Positions 12,301 to 21,084 of a DNA stretch of 64,000 nt are shown here, in pieces. The stretch spans positions 2,876,013 to 2,940,012 of the forward strand of contig CM074813.1 in NCBI GenBank assembly GCA_037447605.1, in the 5' to 3' direction. Every line of letters starts with the position of its first letter. Within the stretch, counting starts at the first letter, position 1. The DNA comes from Zygnema circumcarinatum. Lineage: Eukaryota; Streptophyta; Zygnematophyceae; Zygnematales; Zygnemataceae. The notes under the pieces are model-generated. The model did not search any database, was not told the origin of the DNA, and was given only the letters and a program-made list of their open reading frames with translations. Position numbers and translations under genes: made by a program.

Positions 12301-12781
12301 TCTCATCCCTCCTCATTGCATACACTACCATGGACGACAAGAAGTCGAAAATCATGTAGGCAAAAGCCGAGCATCAGGTGCCTACTTTCTCGTGATGTGC
12401 TTTCATTGGCCTGCCGGTCCTTGGATCGCCCACCGCACCGTGGCATGAGTGAGCCCATGAGATAGATTCTATCAACTCCTGTTATATCAATTTCTTTAGG
12501 CTACAAATTTTGGTAATCATAAATAGGATTAAATTTAAGGTTACGTATGTCTTTGAGTAAATCCTGAATGCTATTATTTAAAATATTTTTTATGAGCCGC
12601 ACGTTAAACGTCGCGAATGTTGACTTATATGCTTCTGCCAGTGCAGAGGTCTGTCCGTGTCTTCACCTCTCATTTCGGTTTCTCTCTTCCTCGTCGCACA
12701 ATAAAAAATAATGGCTCCTTAAAACTAAAGGTGATGACGACCAGACCTTAACAATTGAACATTTTGTTGAAAGGGATATTC

Positions 12782-12835
12782 TCCGAAGCGTGGATTTGAA
12801 CCTGGGCCGCCTTGGGTGAAAGCAAGGTATCGTCT
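12782..12835 (-). pseudogene. tRNA-Glu(TTC)-like 3' fragment
   Basis: Read on the minus strand, the sequence has GATACCTTG, an anticodon-loop-like CTTTCAC (anticodon TTC), then a B-box-like GGTTCAAATCC and an acceptor-like CTTCGGA end. The matching 5' acceptor half is absent, and the T-stem and anticodon stem contain mismatches. It is therefore a degenerate tRNA or a tRNA-derived (SINE-like) fragment rather than a working gene. Confidence 0.45.
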
Positions 12836-12904
12836 ACGTAAAGCCCTCTTTACGTTTTTGCGTTGCCGTAGGCAAAAGCTTTGTCATCGTTTTCATCCGT
12901 ACGA

Positions 12905-13052
12905 TTATTCGATTAAGGTGTCAAAGATGATTTTGATGAAAATGGGGTATAATTTCCGCGAGTGTGACGTTGCCACGTCGCGCGTCCTGATTGGTGTGCT
13001 CTTCGTTGGATCGAATGCGGTTAAAATGGGGTATATCGCGTATTTATGTACT
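12905..13052 (+). repeat. GGGGTATA-containing interspersed repeat, copy 1
   Basis: Contains GTCAAAGATGA, GAAAATGGGGTATA, GACGTTGCCACGTCGCGCG, CTGATTGG, CGTTGGATCGAATGCG and AAAATGGGGTATATCGCG in this order. The same order occurs at 16572-16692 and 16763-16905. Confidence 0.75.
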
Positions 13053-13239
13053 CATAATTACGTTTCGTTTCAACGGACAGCGTTGAAACGAAACGTTATT
13101 CAGTTATGCTTTTATCCAGTTAGAAATTGCCACGTTGGTATTGTGGTGTTTTTTTGGATCGTTTGTAGGATATGGGGTATGTTTTTTATCCAGTCGGGTG
13201 TTGCCACGTAGCCCTAAAATGGGAAAAAAAATCAAAAAA

Positions 13240-13303
13240 AAACCACACACAAACTTGACGACAGAATGACACATCATTCTGTCGTCAAGTTTGTGTGTGG
13301 TTT
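13240..13303. repeat. 30-bp perfect foldback with 4-base loop
   Basis: The arm 13240-13269 (ACCACACACAAACTTGACGA core) is the exact reverse complement of 13274-13303, separated by only CACA. It is flanked by A-runs on the left and an A8/T20-rich run on the right. Such a long perfect palindrome would extrude or, if transcribed, form a strong hairpin. Confidence 0.9.
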
Positions 13304-13506
13304 AAAAAAAATTTTTTTTTTTTTTTTTTTTTTGGATTGTGGAACGGAATGTGGTATACGTGTTATCCAGTCAGAGATTGCGACGTGGGTGTTGTGTGTT
13401 TTCTTGATTTTTTGTAGGAAATGGGTCTTATTTTATTCAATCAAGTGTTGCCACGTTGGCAATAATTTTTGATGTTTATCGATGTTTTCAATTTCTATAT
13501 TATCGT

Positions 13507-13763
13507 TAATTCCACGTAAGATGTTTTTAAAATGGCGGACTGGCCGACAGACAAAGTCTTTATAGTCCAGAGGACTGGCGGACTAGCCGACTGACTGACG
13601 GACGGACACGCGAACTGGCCGACAAACCGACTAACTCGCAGACTGCCCGACGACCGACAGACTGACTGACAGACGGACACACATACTGTCCGACAGACAG
13701 ACGACTGACTAACGGACAGACTGACAGACTTCCCGACAAACTGACAAGCTAACGGACTGACTA
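13507..13763. repeat. Tetranucleotide (GACN)-rich direct repeat, copy A
   Basis: Starts with TTCCACGTAAGATGTTTTTA, continues AAATGGCGGACTGGCCGACA and GTCTTTATAGTCCAGAGGAC, and then runs as degenerate GACT/GACG/GACA tetranucleotides to GCTAACGGACTGACT. The same sequence recurs at 14806-15076. Confidence 0.8.
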
Positions 13764-13984
13764 AAAACTGTAAAAATTCTGAAAGATTAAAAAAACTGTA
13801 AAAGCGCTAAAAATGCTTAAAATGTCTATAAAATTTCTAAAAAACCTAAATAATAACCTAAATATGTAAAACCTTAAAAATCTTAAAATTCCTAAAAATC
13901 TTGAAAATAGAAAATGTCTAAGAAATCATAAAAACCCTTGTTTTTTAGTCTAACACGCAAATTGAGACACGCACAAACATCATC

Positions 13985-14192
13985 ACAGTCGAAAAAAAAA
14001 AAAACAAACTATACAACATAGGGCCCTATGTGTAGTAGTTTGTTTCCTTTTTTTTTTTCTTATTTGTAGAAAAATCACACACGCAAATTCTGCCGCACAC
14101 AAAAACACTCGCAGAGAAAAAAAAAAAAACAATGTAATTATTACAACATTAGGCCTTCTGTTGTAATATTATTTTGTTTTTTTTTTTTTTCT
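13985..14192. repeat. Two imperfect foldbacks with poly(A) left and poly(T) right shoulders
   Basis: Foldback 1 (about 13993-14060) has an A12 run, CAAACTAT, the palindrome CATAGGGCCCTATG, AGTAGTTTG and a T12 run. Foldback 2 (about 14119-14190) has an A12 run, ACAATGTAATTATTACAACA, AGGCCT, TGTTGTAATATTATTTTGTT and a T14 run. Their outer flanks are also similar (CACACGCAAA...), suggesting two related insertions. Confidence 0.65.
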
Positions 14193-14479
14193 ATTTTCAG
14201 ATAAAAGAATGCGCACAGTCAGACAAACATACAGACATAGCCACACACACGCCGACACTCACATAATGGAAAAAAACAAAAACATTATTAAAGAAGAAAA
14301 AGAAAAGGAAAAAAAAATGGTAAAAGCTCTCTCTCTCTCTTTCTTTTCTTCCTCCTGTCTTCTACCATTCTTCCTACCGGTTTACCTCTACAACTCTTCT
14401 GTCTTTCTGAAAACTATAAAAGTGGGAGGAATGAGAAATTGAAGTACGAACCTGTTTTGATGCGGATTTCCAAGTTTGA

Positions 14480-14800
14480 CGATTTCCGCTCTTTTCGATC
14501 TTCGTTATCTCCAGGACTGGGTCCTTCAGAAATCAAAGTACGGTTATTTGTCATTTTACATATGAAAATAAACATAGATACGAACCTTTTCGGTGTTTCT
14601 GATTTTCGTTATCTCCAGGACTGGGTCCTTCAGAAATCAAATTAGGGTTATTTGTCTTTTTACATATGAAAATAAACATAGATACGAACCTTATCGGTGT
14701 TTCGGAATTTCGTTATCTCCAGGACTGGGTCCTTCAGAAATCAAAGTATGGTTATTTGTCATTTTACATATGAAAATAAAAATAGATACGAACCTTATCT
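14480..14800 (+). repeat. 104-bp tandem repeat, about three copies
   Basis: The block CGTTATCTCCAGGACTGGGT followed by CCTTCAGAAATCAAA recurs with its GGACTGG at 14514, 14618 and 14722, exactly 104 bases apart each time. Each unit also carries ACATATGAAAATAAA and ATAGATACGAACC. Confidence 0.9.
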
Positions 14801-14805
14801 TAGTC

Positions 14806-15076
14806 GAAAATTCCACATAAGAGGTTTTTAAAATGGCGGACTAGCCGACAGACAAAGTCTTTATAGTCCAGAGGACTGGCGGACTGGCCGACAGACTGAC
14901 GGACGGACACAGGAACTGGCCGACAAACCGACCGACAAACCGACTAACTCACAGACTGGCCGACGACCGACTGACTGACTGACTGACGGACACACACACT
15001 GGCCGACAGACAGACGACTGACTAACGGACAGACTGACAGACTTCCCGACAACCTGACAAGCTAACGGACTGACTT
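14806..15076. repeat. Tetranucleotide (GACN)-rich direct repeat, copy B
   Basis: Near-identical over its first 80 bases to 13507-13763, with the same closing GACAAGCTAACGGACTGACT. Together the two copies flank about 1 kb that holds the foldbacks and the 104-bp tandem repeat. Confidence 0.8.
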
Positions 15077-15084
15077 GTTAGTTA

Positions 15085-15465
15085 GTAACTTTCATCTCCA
15101 TCAACACCTTCTTCTTCCTTCCATACACCATTCTTCCTTCAGTACACTTCTCCTTTTCTTCTTTCTTCTTCTTCCATCTCCTTTCCACCATCTTTCCTTC
15201 ACCACACTCCATGTTCCTGTCTCCTTCTGTTTCTTCCTTCTTCCTTCCACCATTTTCCTTTTCACTACAATCTAATTCCTTCCTCCTTCTCTTCTTCCTT
15301 CTTTCTCCACCATTCTCCCCTTCATCACACTCCATGTTACTTCCCTTCCTTTTTTTCCTTCCCCCCTCCACCATTCTGCTCTTTTGACTCTCGATGTTTC
15401 TTCTTCATCCTTTTCTTCCTTCATTTTTCCACCATTCTCCCCTTCACTCCACTCCATGTTCCATC
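15085..15465 (+). repeat. Pyrimidine-rich minisatellite, unit about 61 bp
   Basis: The phrase CCACCATTCT/TT...CCTTCA-CACACTCCATGTT recurs near 15186, 15249, 15307, 15368 and 15429, separated by TTCTTCC-rich filler. The whole block is almost pure C/T on the plus strand. Frames across it are low-complexity and not credible proteins. Confidence 0.75.
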
Positions 15466-15599
15466 CTCAGCAGACCAGGAGGATCCTCGGAATGATCAGC
15501 AGCAACTCTTCTGTTAGACTGGCGAGTGTAAGAAAATGGATGTCGGGAGGACGTAAAGAACAGGGGAAGATGATATTACCGTGTTTCTGAATCGCTTCG

Positions 15600-15750
15600 T
15601 CATCGAAACGTCGTCGACGTCACCGTACCGGCACGAAACCGGCAACAGGCTGTGGAGCCCTGGATGTGGCCCTTTTTTGTACGATGTTCGTAATCGCGGG
15701 ATTGTGATTGTCGGTTGACAATGCCCGAAACGGCATGTTTGTAGCCCGTG
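15600..15750 (+). repeat. Duplicated GC-rich segment, copy 1
   Basis: Contains ACGTCGTCGACGTCACCGTA, CGGCACGAAAC, GATGTGGCCCTTTTTTGTAC and GATTGTGATTGTCGGTTGAC, then CAATGCCCGAAACGGCATGT. The same string of motifs recurs at 16284-16434. Confidence 0.8.
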
Positions 15751-16283
15751 GCCCGTCCCTCTTGCTAGCCCGTGGCGGTTCGCCACGTGGCCGGCGACGC
15801 GCGCGTGCGACACCGGCGACGTCGTTCATGCGACACGCGAATACGACGCGCAGATGCGACGCGCGGATGGCGCCCGGCTTTCTAAGTGGTGTGCTTATAG
15901 CGTCCATATTGCATGGAGGACCGCCTTAGCGACCGTACAAGTCTTCGGGGGTTTGCGCGTACTGTAGCGCGCGCATGAAGATTGGGCAGAAATGTAGTTG
16001 TACGGAGCGGCGCGCTGGTGTACGGCCAGCGGAGCGCTGATTGGTCGCGGCGCGAGTGCGGAGCGTGGAGCGCGCGACATGTGGCGCGACGGATGGAGAT
16101 CAACGGTGGTGCACGAAGCGGCGGAACGAAGCGTCAGTGGAGTCGCTTCAGAATGTCGGCTACGAATCAAGTGGCGCCACGTGGACCACTCATGTAGCAG
16201 CCGGAAAATGGCGAAGGGGACCTGACGGGCAGAGAATCTGTACGGCAGTCAATCTGTAGGTCGGTCGTCGAACGTCAACGTCG

Positions 16284-16434
16284 GAACGTCGTCGACGTCA
16301 CCGTACCGGCACGAAACGGCTCTATTCGGACAATCGTCTTTTGGACGAGGATGTGGCCCTTTTTTGTACGGTTTTCGTAATCGGGGGATTGTGATTGTCG
16401 GTTGACAATGCCCGAAACGGCATGTTTGTACCGG
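16284..16434 (+). repeat. Duplicated GC-rich segment, copy 2
   Basis: Second copy of the segment at 15600-15750, about 684 bases downstream and in the same orientation. A related CGGTTGACAACGCCCGAAAC follows at about 16500. Confidence 0.8.
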
Positions 16435-16571
16435 GGTGGGTTGGTAAACCGTAACAGCTTGTTTTGTCAAACACGGGACACGCAAGATTTGGAATGGTTC
16501 GGTTGACAACGCCCGAAACGGTTATGGTGTTGGTCAAATTAATCACAGCTCCAACATACCAGGCTAAAAAA

Positions 16572-16905
16572 AGAATTTAATGAAAATGGGGTATAGTTGC
16601 CACGAGTCTGACGTTGCAACGTCGCGCGTCCGGATTTGTTGTGCTTTTCGTTGGATCGAATGCGCAGAAAATGGGGTATATCGCGTAACCATTCAGTCAT
16701 TGCCAACTGTCGTTTTCTACGTACGACAGCGTTCGATTTGAATGTTTTATGTGACCTACGGATTCGATTAGGTTGTCAAAGATGAATTTAAAGAAAATGG
16801 GGTATAGTTGCCGCAAGTCTGACGTTGCCACGTCGCGCGACCTGATTGGTTGTACGTTTCATTGAATTGAATGCGCAGAAAATGGGATATATCGCGTACC
16901 CATTC
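16572..16905 (+). repeat. GGGGTATA-containing interspersed repeat, copies 2 and 3 in tandem
   Basis: Two units (16572-16692 and 16763-16905), about 190 bases apart, repeat the motif order described for 12905-13052, including GACGTTGC-ACGTCGCGCG and a second AAAATGGG-TATATCGCG. Confidence 0.75.
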
Positions 16906-17755
16906 AGCTTATGTGTTCGATCAGTTTCCGTTTCAGTTCACTTCACATAATTAAGGTTCGAAGACATTTCTATAAAAGGGCAACGCACGAGGATCTTGAT
17001 CCGCAGCCTGTTATTTTTTTGAGAACCTTTTTTATCACTCTTTACATTATTTATAGATGGAGAAAATTACCTTTCTTAACCCCTCACCCCCACCGGCCCC
17101 AATCCCATGCTTGCACAAAAACTCACAAAAAAAAACAAAAACCACCCAATTGCAACGCGCCACATAAGCGCCTCTTTCCACGTGGCGCGTCGCCATTGGC
17201 GCCCAGGGCTCACTTGGGAAGGCCCTCGGCCCTTGGGCCCCCCCCCCGCCCCCTCACGGCCCGCGGCCCGCCCTTAGGAAAAAGACATGGCTGAAATTCA
17301 TCGCGCCCTGCGGCCCTGGACTCCGACCCGGTCCAGCCCCTTCTGCTGTATCTCTGGGCGGCCCCTGCTGCCAGCCATGGCGCCCGCCCTGCCTCTGTGT
17401 CAGAAGTCACCAATTTTCAAACAGGCCCTTAGCGTCTGTAGGCTAGGCCCTCAGCAAAGGGAAGCTGTAGTAGGTGGTTTTTCAAACCAAGTTGGGAAAC
17501 CAAGTTTTGGAGACGAGCCTGGCGGTCCCTTGGTGAGGAGCTTGGGTGTTGTCAGAGAGGAGAGCAGTCGGGGAAGGTTAGGGTGACGACGAAGACAACT
17601 CAGCCTTCATTTGATGAAGGAGAGGGGGCTGTAGTGCACAGGGGAGTCTCGGGCTTGACGAATCTTAAACGGGAAGCAAATTGTTGTTGTTTAGCAACTT
17701 CAATACCTTCACTTCTGTATATCGATTCTTTTAGTCAAACGAATATTTTTCTGGA

Positions 17756-19291
17756 ATGGCATCAGCTGCTACTGGTTCTTTTCGCCACTTCTCAGTTGAT
17801 AAGTACAGAGACAGCGCCTGCACATCACGCAAACATTCGCAATCAAGAGCTGTTGTTGAGCAGAATCTCAATTTCCAACCAAATGGTCGACTTCGCTCAG
17901 TCCCAAACCTCAGAACCTTGGCGCCTACTAACCGCTCTCCAGTCCCGCAGAAATTGTCTCTGCAAAAAAAATGTTTTAATGGCAGGCTGCATTGCACAGC
18001 TCGTTTCCAAGGGAATGAAGGAGGTAAGGAGTCGGTAGAAGTGGATGAAGACGATTCAGATTCTGCCAAGGTATCAACTTTGGAAGCTTCGAAAGCTATT
18101 GGAGGTACTCGCAAGTGTGAGACGGCTGCTGACGGCGTTTCCAGGCGGCTTGTTGTTGGAGCAACTGCAATTTCTGCACAAGCGGTTTCACTATTTTACT
18201 TTGTTGAACGCGCTCAAGCGAATACAATTTTTGACGTGTTTTCAGGTAGGTGTGGGTGTGTAGCCCTTCGTCAGTCTATGGGGTACGAGAACTGTGACTG
18301 GAAATGGCTGAATGCAGACATAGTTGTGATGAACTGGATGTCTTATGTATAGGGTCAGGTTAAGGTTCCTGAGATTTGACTGATCGATTCCTGTGTCTCA
18401 TCGAACATTTTGGTTTGGTTCTTGGCCTGCAGCTGTTGCTGAGAAAATGAAACTGCTTGTTTTTTGTATAAGCAAGTACTTCAGAATGTCATCGTGTTTT
18501 TTGCTTTGGATTAGTATGAGACCTAGCACTATCTGCTTCGGTCGTTAACCATACACATTCATGTAATGTTGTGAGCATTACTTCTCTACATGTGGAGCTG
18601 CTTCATCATTGCTTCAACATCGGGTACCTTTGCAGGACTTGGAAAACAGCTGCATCTGGATGGCGGACGGGAGGCAAGGAGAGAAGAGTTGAAGCGGAAG
18701 GAAGAAGCTGAGGCTGCTCGAATCAAAGCGGAGGAAGAAGAGTCAGTTAAAATTAAAGCAGAAGAAGAGGCTGCTAAAGTTAAGGAGATGGAGGAAGAGG
18801 CTGCCAGAATCAAATTAGAGGAAGAAGAGGCAGCCAAGAAGAAGGCCGAGGAGGTAAAGGCCGCTCAAATCAAGGCGGAAGAAGAGGCTGCAAAGAAGAA
18901 GGCTGAGGAAGAGGAGGCCGCTCGAGTGAAGGCGGAAGAAGAGGCTGCAAAGAAGAAGGCTGAGGAAGAGGAGGCCGCTCGAGTCAAGGCGGAAGAAGAG
19001 GCTGCAAAGAAGAAGGCTGAGGAAGAGGAAGCTGCTCGAGTCAACGCAGAGGAGGAAGCAGCCAAGGAGAAGACGGAGGAGGAAGAGGCTGCCAAGGAGG
19101 TGGAGGGAGGAGAGGCTGCGAGCATTAAGGCGGAGGAGGACGCCGCGGTAGTCGAGGAACTTCCTGTTGAGCCTACAGTGGTGGAGGAGGAGCTTACCGT
19201 TGAGATTATGGTAGAGGATGAGGCACCTACTGCTGCTCCCAAGGTGGATGAGGTTGAAATTATTGTGTTGGAGGTAGAAGAGCCTCTGTGA
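17756..19291 (+). CDS. Predicted thylakoid-lumenal Glu/Ala/Lys-rich coiled-coil protein (unrecognised family)
   Basis: Exons 17756-18245 and 18636-19291 join in phase (FDVFSG/LGKQLH) to 381 aa. Residues 1-125 are Ser/Arg-rich and poor in acidic residues at the start, like a plastid transit peptide. A twin-arginine segment (SRRLVVGATAISAQAVSLF, Arg130-Arg131), a hydrophobic stretch and an AQA site (153-155) follow, as in Tat-type thylakoid transfer signals. From about residue 175 the protein is a charged coiled coil with a 19-residue repeat (57-bp DNA repeats at about 18877, 18934 and 18991) and ends in an acidic, Val-rich tail. I do not recognise the family. Targeting is inferred from sequence appearance; a single membrane anchor is the alternative. 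Coding-like sequence continues after the stop. Confidence 0.7.
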
Positions 19292-20371
19292 ATAGACGAT
19301 TAAGCTGTTGCTACCGAGCCAAAATCAGAAGTAATAGTGCAAGTGGTAGAAGTAGCTGAGTCACTTTTTGCCGATTAAAGGGAACAAGTCAGTTAGAACA
19401 AGCGGCTTCAAACATTGCAACACTGGAAGGTGCCACGTTTGGCGATTTTGAGGAGGATTCTTGAGGTGCTAGGAAAGATAGCAGCTGCAGGGATAGGAGG
19501 TTTCAGACTTACAGTAGAGAGTGGAGTTCAGAACTCCACTTATGCGGAAATCCCGTTCCGTGGCAACTAAGAGTGGTGGTTAAACTAGAATTTCAAACAA
19601 ATCTTGGAACACAATGATTCAAGAATTATTCCTGAACTGTTCTGGTCTGTAAGGGGCAGATTTAACCGGTTTACTTGGATCCTGTCCTATTGAAGCCAAT
19701 TTTGGCAGAGGTTACAGTTTCTTCCGTAGTCTCGACCGGGTCTTGATGCAGTTTTCTCCAAAAAAGAGTTGGAAAGCAAGCTGTAATCATGATAAGGCAT
19801 GTTTTATGTTGCAAAAATCACATTTCAGGCATGTGAACAAATTGGACAGAGTTTTCCTTTTCATTCAGATGCTGTTGGACCTTCCAAGGAACGGAGCGAA
19901 CGGTATACTGTGATCCTTGACCTAAAACTGGAACCTCTCCAGTTCTTCTGGCCAGCTTTGAACCCTCCAACGGAATGTTTCCTGTGACACTGTGGTTGGT
20001 TGGAGTGACATTGCCTTGATGTTCAAATTCCAACCCTAAATTAGCCCCCTGTCTACTGTACCAATGGCTCGTGGGAAGCCCTAGCCAGAGACTTAATGAC
20101 TTACTAAAGAACGAGTAACCAAGCGTTAGCAAACAGCTGGCTCGGTTTTGTAATGTCAATTTACTCTTTACTGTCTCTCTAAACCACATACTTTTAGTAC
20201 GTCAGATCTTTTTAGTTAGCTAATCAATCCGGCTAGAAATGAATTGGTTATTAAGAACTTATGTACATGAAAATTGGTCAATTGCTGAACCGACGTTAGA
20301 GGGCAGCACGTAACAAACAGAGCCGATTCGGTTACCAGTAATGATTCAAAGCTTTGTTCCTTTGCTTAAGT

Positions 20372-20455
20372 CCTTTGCGACCAGTCCCTCGTGGTTCCAC
20401 ATGCTGCTTTTGTCCATATACATTTGATGGCCTCGCCATCGTGAGTTCAATGCCA
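20372..20455 (-). repeat. Dispersed repeat, copy 2 (inverted)
   Basis: Reverse complement matches copies at 12144, 20612 and 59186 (GAACTCACGATGGCGAGGCC, CATCAAATGTATATGGACAA, GGAACCACGAGGGACTGGTC). It forms an inverted pair with copy 3 about 156 bases away. Confidence 0.75.
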
Positions 20456-20611
20456 TTTTCTCCCCTTTGTTCCTGTTGGTTGCAGCATTTGCATGGTCTA
20501 TTTGCAGAATACTCCTGATCATCCTTTGCGGAACAAAAAATTTACTTTTTTGGTTTTCTATCATTAATCTTAGCACACTTCGTCGCACACTTCACAGGTA
20601 CAAACTTTCAT

Positions 20612-20745
20612 TGAACTCGCGATGGCGAGGCCATCAAATTTACATGGATAAAGGCAAAATGTGGAACCACGAAGGACTGGTCACAAAGGACCGAAACACA
20701 ATAAAACGAAGCTAGGAGCGGAAAACTACGCCTAGGCACAACAAC
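20612..20745 (+). repeat. Dispersed repeat, copy 3
   Basis: Matches copies 1, 2 and 4 through GAACTCGCGATGGCGAGGCC, CATCAAATTTACATGGATAA, GTGGAACCACGAAGGACTGG, AAGCTAGGAGCGGAAAACTA and CGCCTAGGCACAACAACGC. Confidence 0.75.
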
Positions 20746-20911
20746 GCAGCCCTAGAAGCAGCCGCGAAGGTCACCGATGTGAGGCACGTCGCGAGGAGGG
20801 AGCGGCGGAAGTCCACCAACACGGTCACCAACAACTGCAGCACAGGTCGTTTGTTGCATTTCTGACCCTATTCTGTATTTGAACTAATACCGTCCAAAAG
20901 AAAACACCATA

Positions 20912-20992
20912 TGTCAGAAATGGGATTTGAACCCATGCCCTTTCGGACCAGTACCTGAAACTGGCGCCTTAGACCAACTCGGCCATTCTGAC
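20912..20992 (-). tRNA. tRNA-Leu (anticodon CAG)
   Basis: Read on the minus strand this is an 81-nt class II tRNA. The acceptor stem GTCAGAA pairs with TTCTGAC, followed by discriminator A. The A-box region is TGGCCGAGTTGGTCTAAGGC; the anticodon stem-loop is CCAGT-TTCAGGT-ACTGG (anticodon CAG); a long variable arm follows; the T-arm is GGGTTCAAATCCC. It is close to plant cytosolic tRNA-Leu. No intron is seen. It stands alone about 90 bases upstream of the TFIIIC6-like gene, on the opposite strand. Confidence 0.95.
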
Positions 20993-21084
20993 ATGTCTGT
21001 ATTTCTATCCGTAATAACAATTTATTATCATATTATTAAACCCTACAACCCCAAGCATCCTATTGAGGGGGAGAAGCGGCGGTC

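Larger units (their letters stand above)
10720..17755. other. About 7 kb without a gene, dense in repeats and small mobile elements
   Basis: No reading frame here resembles a known protein. The stretch contains a 202-bp MITE-like element, one copy of a dispersed repeat, a tRNA-Glu-like fragment, copies of a GGGGTATA-containing repeat, foldbacks with poly(A)/poly(T) shoulders, a pair of tetranucleotide-rich direct repeats, a 104-bp tandem repeat, a pyrimidine minisatellite and a duplicated GC-rich segment, listed separately. The last part (about 17080-17700) is GC-rich and is probably the promoter and 5' UTR of the coiled-coil protein gene. Confidence 0.6.
19292..20911. other. Spacer with decayed coding tail and an inverted pair of dispersed repeats
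   Basis: The first 87 bases read on in the frame of the preceding gene through TGA and TAA. The middle (about 19400-20350) shows nothing recognisable. Copies 2 and 3 of the dispersed repeat lie at 20372-20455 (minus) and 20612-20745 (plus). Confidence 0.5.

Noticed and set aside
13495-15052. Frames reading SVCQSVCRS-type Cys/Ser repeats
   Set aside because: Artefact of GACN tetranucleotide repeats; no start context, no conservation, stops in most units.
17287-17586. 99-aa frame beginning MAEIHRALRPWTP
   Set aside because: GC-rich upstream region of the coiled-coil gene; composition-driven, no domain, unsupported splice context.
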